This document shows positions 1 to 8,781 of a stretch of 46,416 nucleotides of DNA, piece by piece (positions within the stretch are counted from its first letter, which is position 1; each line of letters starts with the position of its first letter). The notes beneath the pieces were generated by a model, which worked only from the letters and a program-made list of their open reading frames with translations, made no database searches and had not been told where the DNA came from. A program made the translations under genes and the position numbers. Origin of the DNA: Sulfurimonas sp. SAG-AH-194-C21 (lineage in GTDB: Bacteria; Campylobacterota; Campylobacteria; Campylobacterales; Sulfurimonadaceae); assembly GCF_029215985.1 (NCBI RefSeq), contig NZ_JAEMVC010000015.1:1-46416 (forward strand), given 5' to 3'.

Positions 1-1175
1 AAACCTCAATAGTCGCATCTGCTGCGATAATAGGTACTAATCTTAGTGCTGGAGAGACTCACCAACCAAGAGATGGACAAAAAATGTCAAAAATGGCATT
101 CCCTGAAAAACGTCCAATGATTACTTATTCAGATAGACCACCACTTTTAGAATCACCACGATCAGTATTTGCTAAAGGTATAACTTCAAATGATGATTTT
201 TTTGTGAGGTGGCACCTTCCAGATATTCCAACAAAGATTGACTTAGAATCTTTTACTATTAAAATTGATGGACTCGTTGAAAAAGAACTACAGATTACGC
301 TTAAAGAATTAAGAAATGACTTTGAACAAGTTGAAGTTACAGCAGTTCTTCAGTGTGGTGGAAATAGCCGTTCTGCATTTACTCCTATGGCTGGTGGTAT
401 CCAGTGGGGTAGTGGTGCTATGGGTTGTGCTAAGTGGAAAGGTGTGCGTTTAAGTGACCTTTTAAATAAAGCTGGACTTAAAAAAGATGCTCACTGGATA
501 GGCTTTAATGGAAAAGATAAGGCTGCTTATTATGAGACACCAAACTTTGTTCGTGAACTTGAACTCGAAGAGTTAGATGATCATGTTATCGTAGCTTATG
601 AGATGAATGGTGAAGATTTACCATACTTAAATGGTTTTCCACTGCGTTTAGTTATCCCTGGATACTACTCTGATTCTTGGGTGAAGATGTTGAGTAACAT
701 TACTGTGACAAACAAGTATAAGTCCCTTTTCTTTATGGATGTTGCGTACCGTATACCTGATAACGCAACTGAGAGTGAAACGCACGATCATAGAGCGAAG
801 AAAACAAAGCCTATTACTAACATGAATGTTAAGTCTATTATTGGTTATCCTGAAAATGGAATGAAACTCTATCATAATGCACATGTTGTTATTCGTGGTG
901 TTGCTTTTGATGATGGACATGGTATTGCTCAAGTTATGATTTCGACTGATGCAGGTAAAACATGGAGCGAAGCACTTCTCAAACAAGAAAATGGACGTTA
1001 TGCCTTTACTGAGTTTAGATTTACTTATAAACCAACTCAATATGGAAAGTTGAGTATTATGGTAAAAGCGATTAATCGTTTAGGTGATGAACAACCTTTA
1101 TCTAAAGATATATTATGGAACCATGGTGGTTACAAGTATAACGGTATAGATGTTGTTGAAGTTGAAGTGGTATAA
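1..1175 (+). CDS. soxC: SoxC/SorA-family molybdenum sulfite/sulfur dehydrogenase, 3' part
   Basis: Molybdopterin oxidoreductase of the sulfite oxidase family, acting in the periplasm on sulfite or on sulfane sulfur bound to SoxY and passing electrons to a cytochrome c. The frame is open from base 3, so the gene starts outside the window. The first ATG inside (84) is probably internal, because the residues before it look like the end of an export signal and the mature N-terminus. The Mo-ligand cysteine lies in QCGGNSR (Cys encoded at 354-356), followed by a Moco-domain segment containing GAMGCAKWKGVRL, NGFPLRLVIPGYY, and a C-terminal Ig-like dimerisation domain ending in a GGYKYNGI motif typical of the family. 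A small cytochrome c gene follows after 9 bases, as in sorAB or soxCD. SoxC and SorA cannot be separated safely here; the Campylobacterota context favours SoxC. Confidence 0.85.
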   Translation, partial: TSIVASAAIIGTNLSAGETHQPRDGQKMSKMAFPEKRPMITYSDRPPLLESPRSVFAKGITSNDDFFVRWHLPDIPTKIDLESFTIKIDGLVEKELQITLKELRNDFEQVEVTAVLQCGGNSRSAFTPMAGGIQWGSGAMGCAKWKGVRLSDLLNKAGLKKDAHWIGFNGKDKAAYYETPNFVRELELEELDDHVIVAYEMNGEDLPYLNGFPLRLVIPGYYSDSWVKMLSNITVTNKYKSLFFMDVAYRIPDNATESETHDHRAKKTKPITNMNVKSIIGYPENGMKLYHNAHVVIRGVAFDDGHGIAQVMISTDAGKTWSEALLKQENGRYAFTEFRFTYKPTQYGKLSIMVKAINRLGDEQPLSKDILWNHGGYKYNGIDVVEVEVV

Positions 1176-1184
1176 GGAGAAAAT

Positions 1185-1493
1185 ATGAAAAAAATATTAT
1201 TATTAAGTTTATTGGCGTTTAGTTCACTATTTGCACAAGTTCAAGAAGATGTTGAAGTTCCTTATATCTCTTATGAGATTAAAATGGGAAAAGGATTTGA
1301 TGCGGTTCAGTCAAACTGCTTGATGTGTCACTCTTTTGGTTACATTATAAACCAAGGTCCTCAGTCTCGTGAGTTTTGGGCTAAAAAAACAGATAAAATG
1401 ATTACACACTTTAAAGCACCAATGACAAAAGAAGATATTGATACTGTTGTTGCATATCTTTTTGAACATTACGGGAATGGTAAACTTAGATAA
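1185..1493 (+). CDS. small periplasmic cytochrome c, partner of the SoxC/SorA dehydrogenase
   Basis: Protein of 102 residues with an N-terminal signal peptide (about residues 1-18, MKKILLLSLLAFSSLFAQ) and one haem c site, CLMCH, near residues 45-49. A methionine in the sequence HFKAPMTKED is a plausible sixth haem ligand. It starts 9 bases after the molybdenum subunit with a GGAGA Shine-Dalgarno, so the two are almost certainly co-transcribed and form a heterodimer. The length fits SorB-like subunits (about 100 residues), much shorter than the two-domain SoxD of Paracoccus. Its role as electron acceptor of the dehydrogenase is inferred from position and the haem motif. Confidence 0.85.
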   Translation: MKKILLLSLLAFSSLFAQVQEDVEVPYISYEIKMGKGFDAVQSNCLMCHSFGYIINQGPQSREFWAKKTDKMITHFKAPMTKEDIDTVVAYLFEHYGNGKLR

Positions 1494-1579
1494 AGATTAA
1501 ATTATTTAGGCAGTCTGTTTAATAACATTATTAACAAAAAATAATAGTAGAATTGCAGATTACTTAAAAAAAGAAGGTA

Positions 1580-1587
1580 CCCCCCCC
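1580..1587 (+). repeat. C8 homopolymer between Shine-Dalgarno and start codon
   Basis: Eight cytosines lie between a purine-rich Shine-Dalgarno (AAGAAGG, 1571-1577) and the ATG at 1589. Slipped-strand gain or loss of C would change the 11-base spacing and so the rate of translation of the chemoreceptor. Poly-G/poly-C tracts are the usual phase-variation devices of Campylobacter and Helicobacter, but 8 is at the short end for high mutability. Confidence 0.7.
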
Positions 1588-1588
1588 A

Positions 1589-3715
1589 ATGTTTGATATA
1601 AATAACATGTCCATAAGCAAGAAAATTCATATTCCATTAATTCTATCCATCGTGATAGGATTTATGGTTATACTCACTAACTATTATTTTTCTATTAAAG
1701 AGATGAAAGCTAATGTTTACAAGCAAGAGTCTGAATCACTCAGTAGTACTTATACTGAGTTAATGAGTGGAAAAGAAAATATTGCTATAACTAATGCTAT
1801 AAATATTTCTAAAAACTACTCTGTAGTGCGTGCCCTTAAAGAAGACAGTAGACAAATAGCAATAGATGGTTTAGGCTCAATTTCAAGAGAATTTAAAAGC
1901 TATACAAACTATAAAAATATTAAAATCCATATTCACAATGCTAATATACATAGTTTTTTGAGAGCCTGGAAACCAGAAAAATATGGTGATGATTTAAGTG
2001 GTTTTAGAAAAACTATAGTAAATGTAAAAGCTACCAAACAACCTATTGTTGCTGTAGAACTTGGTCGTGCTGGACTTATTCTTCGTGGTGTTGCTCCAAT
2101 TATTGAAGATAATGAGTACTTGGGTTCTGTAGAGTTTATGCAAGGGCTTAACTCTATTGTTAAAAATGCTCGAAAAATAAATGACTATGATATAGTAATT
2201 GTAATCGACAACACGTATCTTTCTATAGCATCAGGACTAAAAGGTTCTCTTAGAATTAGCAACTATACATTAGCAGTTAAAGAGAGCGTTATAAATAGAG
2301 ATTTTTATAATGATTTAAAAAATATTGATGTTTCTCAAACAGATGGTTTTCAGATGACGGATAAATATTTGGTTAAATCAGTGCCTATTTTAGATTTTTC
2401 TAAAAATATTGTTGGGTATGCGTTGATAGGAAATCAATTAACAGATGTTGATGCTGTGATTTCTCAATCAGAAGATGCCTTAGTTCGACAGGTGTATGTT
2501 ATGCTAGCACTTGATATTTTTATTCTTGGATTTTTAATGTTTATCATTAAAAGAAGTATATCAACTCCTATTATAAACCTAAAAAATGTTGCAAATGAAT
2601 TAGCACAAGGTGATGCGGATATGAGTAAACGCTTACCAATTCAGTCTTGTGATGAACTAGGACAGGCAAGTAAAAGTTTTAATACCTTCCTTGATAAAGT
2701 AGAAGTAATCGCTCTAAATGCTCAAGAAGAAGCGAATAAGGCTGCTGAATTAACAAAAGTAGCACATGAAGAAGTAGAGAAAAATAGACTTACATTATCT
2801 TTATCTGCAGAGATGATAAAGGGTGCTGTAGGTAATGCAAACAACCTCAGAGAAAGCATGAGTAATAATGTTGAGAAAGTAAATGAAGTAAATGAGCTCA
2901 ACACTAAAACAAGTGAAATAATTGAAAACGTGACAGCCTCAACACAAAACATGAGAGAGAGTATAGGTTCGATTACTGAAATGGTTGGTGAGTCACGACA
3001 GTCATCAAGCGACTTAAATACTAATGTTCAAGAGATTTACAGTGTTATAGCACTGATTAAAGACATTAGTGATCAAACAAACCTCTTGGCTTTAAATGCA
3101 GCGATAGAAGCTGCTCGTGCTGGAGAGCATGGTCGTGGTTTTGCTGTTGTTGCTGATGAAGTTCGTAAACTTGCTGAGCGTACGCAAAAAGCGACAAGTG
3201 AAGTTGAAGCTAATATTAGTGTACTTAAACAAAACTCTATGAGTATGAGTGAAAATAGTGAAAAGATAGAAGAGTTCTCTATCTCTACACAAGAGACACT
3301 TGATGAGTTCGTAAGTGTACTTGAAACATTGATTTCTAATGCACAACTTATTACAGTAGATAATGAAATTATTGGGAAAGACCTTTTCTTAAATATGTCT
3401 AAACTTGACCATATGGTGTATAAGAACTATAGTTATGCATCAATGTTAGATGGTAAAGTTGACACAGAATTAAATGCACATACATCATGTAATTTTACAC
3501 AGTGGTATGAAAATGACGGGAAGAAAGAATTTGGAAAGAAGTCAGACTTTCACGCTATATCTCCAGCACATCAAAGGATTCATGACAATATAAATAAGAC
3601 AATAGGTCTTATAAACAGTGGTGAAATTGATGAAATAATCGCACTCTTTAAAGATACAGAGTTAGCTTCATCTGATCTGTTTAGATATTTAGATAGTATA
3701 AATAAAGAGTTTTAA
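1589..3715 (+). CDS. methyl-accepting chemotaxis protein with double Cache sensor and C-terminal CZB domain
   Basis: Chemoreceptor of 708 residues. Transmembrane helix 1 is at about residues 13-32. A large periplasmic sensor, probably of the dCache_3 type (it carries an [17 protein letters not shown] stretch), extends to a second transmembrane helix near 303-321. A HAMP-like segment follows, then the signalling hairpin with [20 protein letters not shown] and [18 protein letters not shown]. The last 90 residues form a CZB zinc-binding domain: a DH pair, [10 protein letters not shown] and [11 protein letters not shown] supply the expected 3-His/1-Cys set. CZB receptors in related bacteria sense zinc or oxidants such as hypochlorous acid. 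The ligand of the Cache domain is unknown. Expression may be phase-variable through the C8 tract next to its start codon. Confidence 0.9.
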   Translation: MFDINNMSISKKIHIPLILSIVIGFMVILTNYYFSIKEMKANVYKQESESLSSTYTELMSGKENIAITNAINISKNYSVVRALKEDSRQIAIDGLGSISREFKSYTNYKNIKIHIHNANIHSFLRAWKPEKYGDDLSGFRKTIVNVKATKQPIVAVELGRAGLILRGVAPIIEDNEYLGSVEFMQGLNSIVKNARKINDYDIVIVIDNTYLSIASGLKGSLRISNYTLAVKESVINRDFYNDLKNIDVSQTDGFQMTDKYLVKSVPILDFSKNIVGYALIGNQLTDVDAVISQSEDALVRQVYVMLALDIFILGFLMFIIKRSISTPIINLKNVANELAQGDADMSKRLPIQSCDELGQASKSFNTFLDKVEVIALNAQEEANKAAELTKVAHEEVEKNRLTLSLSAEMIKGAVGNANNLRESMSNNVEKVNEVNELNTKTSEIIENVTASTQNMRESIGSITEMVGESRQSSSDLNTNVQEIYSVIALIKDISDQTNLLALNAAIEAARAGEHGRGFAVVADEVRKLAERTQKATSEVEANISVLKQNSMSMSENSEKIEEFSISTQETLDEFVSVLETLISNAQLITVDNEIIGKDLFLNMSKLDHMVYKNYSYASMLDGKVDTELNAHTSCNFTQWYENDGKKEFGKKSDFHAISPAHQRIHDNINKTIGLINSGEIDEIIALFKDTELASSDLFRYLDSINKEF

Positions 3716-3730
3716 AACTCTTTATTTTTT
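3701..3730. terminator. bidirectional Rho-independent terminator
   Basis: A perfect 26-base palindrome (3701-3726, half-site AATAAAGAGTTTT) overlaps the stop codon of the chemoreceptor and runs into a T tract on the plus strand. It would also serve the convergent 33-residue gene on the minus strand. Confidence 0.75.
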
Positions 3731-3823
3731 CTTACTCTTTAATACAAAGAAAAATACCCCTGCAATTACTAAAAAAATAACGATTCTTATACTAAGTGTC
3801 GTTATATCTGTCGTTTCATTCAT
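3722..3823 (-). CDS. predicted 33-residue single-span membrane microprotein
   Basis: Small open reading frame, MNETTDITTLSIRIVIF followed by LVIAGVFFFVLKSKKK. It has a short polar N-terminus, one hydrophobic helix of about 20 residues (from about L10) and a basic KSKKK tail that predicts a cytoplasmic C-terminus. An AGAAGAGAGAG purine run lies 5 bases upstream of the ATG. It is convergent with the chemoreceptor and shares its terminator. I do not recognise a family. The evidence is the Shine-Dalgarno, the membrane-protein pattern and the lack of any other explanation for the 229-base gap. It could be a chance frame. Confidence 0.45.
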   Translation of the reverse strand: MNETTDITTLSIRIVIFLVIAGVFFFVLKSKKK

Positions 3824-3944
3824 TTAAATCTCTCTCTTCTTTTAAATTTTTATAAGCATAACATAATTAATATAATCAACAAAGATTTCTTTTATATAAC
3901 TTGACGTATGATATAACAAGAAAGATTATTTATTAAGGTTTTAT

Positions 3945-5582
3945 ATGTTTCAAACAATCAAAGCAAAGTTTATTATAAACTTGAGTGTGTCTATTATAGC
4001 TCTTATCATTACATTAGTAGTATCATACTTTTTAGCTGTAAGTAATATAAAAACGATTATGGTGAATGATGTATCTACGGTTGCAAAAACACTTGACAGT
4101 GTAATTAAGTATATTTCTCTTAATAATAAAGATGCATATAAAGAAGAAGCATTTAGAAATATTATTCACAAAATGAAAGTTGGAAAAACTGGTTATGTTT
4201 ATGTAATCGCAAGTGATGGTACATTACTCATTCATCCAAAAAAAGAGGGAAAAAATCTCAAAAATACAGACTATGGTGCTTATATAACTTCTCATAAACA
4301 AGGAGGAACCTTTGAATATGTTTCTGTTACAACAGGGCAAGAGAAGTTTGCAGCCTTTGAGTATATACCTCTATGGGATGCTTATGTCGTTCCTGGAGTT
4401 AATAAAGCAGATTATTTTGATGATGTTAATGAGCACTTTATTCAATACTTTTCTATTCTAATATTTATTTTTACTGCACTTTTAATTCTTCTAAATTATT
4501 TTACAGGTAAAACAGTCTTAGATAATGCAAGAGTTATTCAAAAAGTTTCACATAGCTTAGGAAAAGGAGATGGTGATTTAACGCAGAGCCTTCCTATTCC
4601 CAAAGCAAAAGATGAGTTTCGTAGCATTAGTATAGATATAAATACTTTTCTAGATAAGATGCATGGCGTTATAGTTAATATAAAGAGTAGTAGTCACTAT
4701 CAGTCTATTTTAGCAAATGAACTCACAAGCTTAACACACCTCTTAAGAGAGAAAACTTCTGACTCTGGTGATACAGCAAAATCAACAATGGTTGATTTAA
4801 ATAAGATAAGAGAACTTTTAGAAATAAGTGTGGCAGGTTCAAAAGAGATACTTACTATAAATGTAGATAGTTCAAGTGTACTCGAAGAGACAACTATAAA
4901 GATTGAAAATATAATACATAGTATATCTTCCACCCAAGAGAGTGCAGATACGATAAGTGATGAGTTCGGGAAACTTATAGGGGATATTGAGGGTTTACGT
5001 GAAATAACTACAGTGATTAGGGATATTTCAGAGCAGACAAATCTTTTAGCTTTAAACGCAGCGATAGAAGCTGCTCGTGCAGGTGAGCATGGTCGAGGCT
5101 TTGCCGTTGTTGCAGAAGAGGTGAGGAAGCTCTCTGAACGCACCAATAAAGCTATTAGTGAGATTGATTCTTCTATTTCAATTTTAATTCAGTCAGTTGG
5201 TGATGCAACACAACAAATAAATAATAATAAAGATGTTGTTAAGACTCTCGTTGTCTCTGGAGGAGAGATAAAAGAAAACTTTTCAACTATGGGTATAAGT
5301 ATAGAAAATAGTGTAGGGATTGCAGAAGAATCTCAAGAAGGCATGGAAATTATGCAGTCTCAAATCATCTCTATCATAGAAAAGATACAGTTTATGGCAG
5401 CCTTATCATTTGAAAATGATGAATTTGCTAATGATGTTGATGAAGTGGCTGAAGAGGTCAAAAAAATAGATATAGAAATAGACAACTATTTGAATTTCTT
5501 TAAAACAAGAGAAGCAGATAAAAGTAGAACTTATAAAAAAGTAGGTAAAGTAGTTGAGATAGATGATGATATGTTTTTTTAG
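3945..5582 (+). CDS. methyl-accepting chemotaxis protein with single Cache domain
   Basis: Chemoreceptor of 545 residues. Transmembrane helix 1 is at about residues 10-32. An sCache_2-type periplasmic sensor follows (about 35-150), with the conserved [19 protein letters not shown] and [19 protein letters not shown] stretches. Transmembrane helix 2 lies near 165-187, then a HAMP-like linker and the signalling domain with the tip [20 protein letters not shown] and [18 protein letters not shown]. sCache_2 domains often bind small organic acids, but the ligand here is not known. The signalling tip matches that of the upstream receptor almost exactly, so both should feed the same CheA/CheW arrays. 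It has its own promoter region rather than reading on from the first receptor, because a terminator separates them. Confidence 0.9.
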   Translation: MFQTIKAKFIINLSVSIIALIITLVVSYFLAVSNIKTIMVNDVSTVAKTLDSVIKYISLNNKDAYKEEAFRNIIHKMKVGKTGYVYVIASDGTLLIHPKKEGKNLKNTDYGAYITSHKQGGTFEYVSVTTGQEKFAAFEYIPLWDAYVVPGVNKADYFDDVNEHFIQYFSILIFIFTALLILLNYFTGKTVLDNARVIQKVSHSLGKGDGDLTQSLPIPKAKDEFRSISIDINTFLDKMHGVIVNIKSSSHYQSILANELTSLTHLLREKTSDSGDTAKSTMVDLNKIRELLEISVAGSKEILTINVDSSSVLEETTIKIENIIHSISSTQESADTISDEFGKLIGDIEGLREITTVIRDISEQTNLLALNAAIEAARAGEHGRGFAVVAEEVRKLSERTNKAISEIDSSISILIQSVGDATQQINNNKDVVKTLVVSGGEIKENFSTMGISIENSVGIAEESQEGMEIMQSQIISIIEKIQFMAALSFENDEFANDVDEVAEEVKKIDIEIDNYLNFFKTREADKSRTYKKVGKVVEIDDDMFF

Positions 5583-5596
5583 GAGTTAATAAATGA

Positions 5597-5671
5597 TGGA
5601 TGGGGTGGAGGGACTCGAACCCCCGAATACCAGTACCAAAAACTAGTGCCTTACCACTTGGCGACACCCCA
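5597..5671 (-). tRNA. tRNA-Gln (TTG)
   Basis: On the minus strand a full cloverleaf can be drawn: acceptor stem TGGGGTG/CACCCCA, anticodon loop TTTTGGT with anticodon TTG, T-loop TTCGAGT. A discriminator T and an encoded CCA (5597-5599) follow. Confidence 0.95.
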
Positions 5672-5693
5672 TCATTTGTATAAAATTAAATTG

Positions 5694-5770
<77 letters not shown>

Positions 5771-5843
5771 ACATTTAAACTATATCTTTCTAAGAAGCAT
5801 AACTTATTAGATGGCGAAATTATAACAGTAAAAAGTTAGAAAA

Positions 5844-5878
5844 AGCTTAAAAAGTAAGGAGCTTATTACTTTTTAGCT
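5844..5878. terminator. Rho-independent terminator, probably bidirectional
   Basis: Hairpin with a 9-bp inner stem AAAAAGTAA/TTACTTTTT (5849-5857 and 5866-5874) and outer AGCT/AGCT pairs. On the minus strand a T-rich run follows, which ends the tig-LRR-globin-hypothetical transcript. On the plus strand a T8 run follows at about 5884. Confidence 0.75.
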
Positions 5879-5890
5879 AAATTCTTTTTT

Positions 5891-6226
5891 TTAGTCGATT
5901 TTAATGCCTGATGCAACTATGTACATAGGTGAATTCTGTATGTTTGACATTGCAGTACAGCTTCCTACAGCAAAGCCAATGAGATCATTTTCTTCTATAA
6001 GTGTTATCCCGCTGAATGTATCAAGATAAGCGAGTGTATCTCTATTGAGTATTTTAGAAGACTTTATACCAGTAAATGTAATCTTGACTAGATATATGTC
6101 TTGTTCGTCTTCATCTTGTTCTGCAAGAGTGATAACCTTTGAATCCTCCGTTATGTTTATAACAGAACGAATCTGGGTACCTTTGAAATTATTGTACTTT
6201 TCTAATAGTGTGTCTATCTCTTTCAT
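5891..6226 (-). CDS. conserved hypothetical protein, 111 residues
   Basis: Not recognised. A soluble, acidic protein without signal peptide or membrane helix. It begins with a helix (MKEIDTLLEKYNNFKG), followed by segments that look like beta strands (SKVITLAEQ, IYLVKITFTGIKS, GITLIEENDLIGFAVG, MYIVASGIKID), and contains a single Cys in GSCTAM. It follows the truncated haemoglobin gene by 21 bases in the same direction and is the last gene before the terminator, so it is probably co-transcribed with the globin. That does not establish a function. Confidence 0.75.
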   Translation of the reverse strand: MKEIDTLLEKYNNFKGTQIRSVINITEDSKVITLAEQDEDEQDIYLVKITFTGIKSSKILNRDTLAYLDTFSGITLIEENDLIGFAVGSCTAMSNIQNSPMYIVASGIKID

Positions 6227-6247
6227 TTTTTTCCTTTTTATTATGTG

Positions 6248-6646
6248 TTAATCGTCATCGTCATCATCGTTTAAACCAAGGTTCTCTATAAACTGCTCAG
6301 CTATTATGTCTGCTTTTTTGTAAAACTTATCAGCGATACTTGGTATAAAGTACTTGTTTGTAGTCTCTTTAAAGAGTTTTAACCACTGCTCAAATGTTTC
6401 TTTATATATAGGTCCAAGAAAGGCATGTGGAGGAAAAGGATCGCCTTTATAACCAGGTTTACCAATCATCATTAGAAGCCAGAAGTCATCTAGTGTATGA
6501 AGGTGTTCATGCCATTTACCATTTTCAAGGTCACTACCAAGTGAATTTATAAAGTAAGGCCCAAGTACATCATCTTTGAGTACAATCGCGTAGAACTCAT
6601 GAACTAAGTGATGTACACTATCTCTAGTTACTGTGTCATATAGCAT
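6248..6646 (-). CDS. group III truncated haemoglobin
   Basis: Globin of 132 residues that aligns by eye with Campylobacter jejuni Ctb. Tyr19 sits at the B10 distal position (HEFYAIVLKDD), the proximal F8 histidine is His74 (PPHAFLG), and Trp88 in FEQWLKLF is the G8 tryptophan of group III. These proteins bind O2 tightly and are implicated in oxygen handling and nitrosative stress. The C-terminus carries an unusual run of six aspartates. It sits between a leucine-rich-repeat gene (23-base gap) and a small unknown gene in the trigger factor operon. Regulation by NO through NssR, as in Campylobacter, cannot be judged, because no separate promoter is obvious. Confidence 0.9.
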   Translation of the reverse strand: MLYDTVTRDSVHHLVHEFYAIVLKDDVLGPYFINSLGSDLENGKWHEHLHTLDDFWLLMMIGKPGYKGDPFPPHAFLGPIYKETFEQWLKLFKETTNKYFIPSIADKFYKKADIIAEQFIENLGLNDDDDDD

Positions 6647-6669
6647 TATATATCCTAATTTTAATTTGT

Positions 6670-7377
6670 TTACAGTGAAACATCACAGTCATTATCAGTT
6701 ATTAAGTCATTTAACCAATTCATGTGGTTCTGTGTAAACTCTATTTTATTGTAAAGGCAGTCAAACACTCGAAGTTTTTTAAGATTAACAATCTCATCTT
6801 CTAGTTGTGTGAGCCTATTCTTCCAAATTGTCAGTACTTCTAAGTTTTTTAATAAACCTATCTCTTTTGGAAGAGATGTTATCTGGTTCTTGCCTAGTTC
6901 TAATGTTTTTAGCTTCTTTAAATTTCCTATCTCTTTTGGTAGTTGAGTTAGATTGTTTTCTTGAACTAAAAGAAGTTTTAGGTTTCTTAAGTCTCCAATT
7001 TCTTTGGGTAATACCTTTAGAGCATTACCTGAGACATAGAGTTCTTCTAGGTTTGAAAGTTGACCTATCTCAGAGGGTAAACTTACAAGCTTATTATCAA
7101 GAAGATAGAGTTTCTTTAGTTTTGTTAGGTGTGCTATCTCTTTAGGTAACTCAGAAATTTGAGAACCTAAGAGGTTTAACTCTACTAAATTTTCTAACTT
7201 GACTTTATCTCTTGGTAAACCACGGTAGTAGCCTGCATTTAAGTAAGAATCATGTTCAATCCACTCTAACTCAGAAATACTATTTTCATCTGCCCACTGA
7301 TAGATAGTATCACTCCAGTGAGTGTCTATATCTTTACTTGTGGAATCCAAGCATAATTCCAAATAATTTATCCTCAA
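6670..7377 (-). CDS. leucine-rich-repeat protein
   Basis: Protein of 235 residues with about six typical 23-residue repeats from about residue 60 to 215, consensus LPKEIGxLKNLxxLxLxxN. The N-terminal 55 residues are unrelated to the repeats and acidic, and there is no signal peptide or anchor, so it is probably cytosolic and mediates protein-protein contacts. The first ATG lies inside the 3' end of the trigger factor gene, giving a 44-base overlap. Downstream TTG codons within the first ten codons could be the true start. It is likely translated from the same mRNA as tig. Its partner is unknown. Confidence 0.85.
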   Translation of the reverse strand: MRINYLELCLDSTSKDIDTHWSDTIYQWADENSISELEWIEHDSYLNAGYYRGLPRDKVKLENLVELNLLGSQISELPKEIAHLTKLKKLYLLDNKLVSLPSEIGQLSNLEELYVSGNALKVLPKEIGDLRNLKLLLVQENNLTQLPKEIGNLKKLKTLELGKNQITSLPKEIGLLKNLEVLTIWKNRLTQLEDEIVNLKKLRVFDCLYNKIEFTQNHMNWLNDLITDNDCDVSL

Positions 7378-8590
7378 TAAGTCCCATTTTTGCAGAAGTC
7401 ATTAAGTTGTTCTCTTGGTAGTACTTGAGTAGCTCTTGTGCATCTTGACCTGCCATCATAGCTTGGTAACCAAGGGCAGCATGTACTTCGTTATCAGGAA
7501 CTTCTACTCCTTCTTTTGCTGCTAAAGCTTCAACTATAAGAGCTATCTTTATACTGTCACATGCAGCTTCACGTACAGACTCTCGTAGTGCCATAAACTT
7601 ACCCTTATCTTCCATAAATTCTTTATGTTGCTCCTCGGTATAGCCTCTAGTTTTTTCACGAACTTTTGCATCTATCTCTTGTTCTACTATGTTGTTAGGA
7701 AGTGTAAAGTCATACTTAGACAGTAATGCCTCAATCATCTTAGGTTTGATCTCGTTCATATAAACACGTGAAAGCTCTTCTGATGTAACTTGGTCAGCAA
7801 ATTTTTCTTTTAGTGTATCGAGTGTTGCATTTTCATCACTAAGTATTTGTTTGGCAAAAGCATCATCTGGAGTAACAGGATGTTGTTCTTGAATCTCATG
7901 AAGAGTAACGACAAACTTAGCCTCTTTACCTGCTAAATCTTCAGCTTGATAATCATCTGGGAAACTTAGTAATACATCTTTTGTTTGGCCATACTCCATA
8001 CCAATTATTTGTTCTTCAAATCCAGGAATAAATGAATCAGAACCGATTTTAAGGTTAAACTTTTGGGCACTACCACCTTCAAAAGCTTTCCCGTCGATAA
8101 AACCTTCAAAGTCAATTACTACTATGTCGTCATTTTCAACTGCTTTAGGAGTTTTAATAGCTGTAAAAGGAGCTTGTTTAAGAGCAAATTCTGTAAGTTT
8201 CTTTTCTATGTCCTCAGGTGATGCAACTGGTTTAGTAAATACAGGTGTTATATCTTTATAATCTACATCAGTATGAACTTTAGGACTAATTGAGAGTTCT
8301 ACTTCAAAAAAAACTTCATCTTTTCTCTGCTCATATTTTTTCAGACTTGGCTGACCTAAGATACTTTCAACAGCAATACTTGCTTCTACTACACCAGCTG
8401 ATATAAAGTCTTTAAAAACTTCTCCTGCTGCATCTTGCTCTATTGTTTCATCACTTGGAGTTTCGTCTGTCTTTTCTTCTTTAGCTATAGCTGCTTTTCG
8501 TTTCTCTACTTTTTCTTTTATAAGAGAGTTCTCAACTGTACCACTTAAAATAAAATTTATATCGTCTATTTTTTCTACTGTTACTTTCAC
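7334..8590 (-). CDS. tig: trigger factor (ribosome-associated chaperone, FKBP-type prolyl isomerase)
   Basis: Protein of 418 residues with the three-part trigger factor layout: an N-terminal domain to about residue 130, an FKBP-like prolyl isomerase domain (about 150-240, with DIVVIDFEGFIDGKAFEGG and IPGFEEQIIGMEYG), and a helical C-terminal chaperone domain. It helps nascent chains fold at the ribosome exit. The N-terminal domain lacks the GFRxGKxP ribosome-docking signature found in Escherichia coli and Campylobacter jejuni trigger factors; an acidic stretch (EEKTDETPSDETIEQ) occupies that place. The gene leads a minus-strand operon with the LRR, globin and small unknown genes. Its own promoter probably lies in the AT-rich 190 bases upstream. 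Confidence 0.93.
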   Translation of the reverse strand: MKVTVEKIDDINFILSGTVENSLIKEKVEKRKAAIAKEEKTDETPSDETIEQDAAGEVFKDFISAGVVEASIAVESILGQPSLKKYEQRKDEVFFEVELSISPKVHTDVDYKDITPVFTKPVASPEDIEKKLTEFALKQAPFTAIKTPKAVENDDIVVIDFEGFIDGKAFEGGSAQKFNLKIGSDSFIPGFEEQIIGMEYGQTKDVLLSFPDDYQAEDLAGKEAKFVVTLHEIQEQHPVTPDDAFAKQILSDENATLDTLKEKFADQVTSEELSRVYMNEIKPKMIEALLSKYDFTLPNNIVEQEIDAKVREKTRGYTEEQHKEFMEDKGKFMALRESVREAACDSIKIALIVEALAAKEGVEVPDNEVHAALGYQAMMAGQDAQELLKYYQENNLMTSAKMGLIEDKLFGIMLGFHK

Positions 8591-8742
8591 TAGAATCCTT
8601 TTTAGTTTTAATTATGCAATTTTAACATTATTGTCTAAAAATAACTTTTTAATTGAGATAAGTTTGATTATATTGATTTTTTGTAAGTTTTTATAAGGGA
8701 TTTAAAATTAGAGGAGGGTGTTTAATAAATAAACGGTGATGA

Positions 8743-8773
8743 AATATACTCACCCAAAAGGGTGAGAAATATT
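8743..8773. terminator. hairpin at the end of the minus-strand oxidoreductase operon
   Basis: Stem CTCACCC/GGGTGAG (8749-8755 and 8760-8766) with an AAAA loop, extended by AATAT/ATATT across a small internal loop. It starts 9 bases after the delta-subunit stop. On the minus strand no clear T tract follows, so it may stabilise the mRNA 3' end rather than act as a classical terminator. Confidence 0.5.
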
Positions 8774-8781
8774 GAAAGTGA

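Noticed and set aside
4700..5146. Long minus-strand frame inside the second chemoreceptor
   Set aside because: It lies antisense to the conserved signalling domain, is Ser/Ile/Leu-rich as mirror frames usually are, and has no family features.
6045..6251. Ser-rich plus-strand frame opposite the 111-residue gene
   Set aside because: Antisense shadow. The minus-strand frame has better spacing to its neighbours and a more normal composition.
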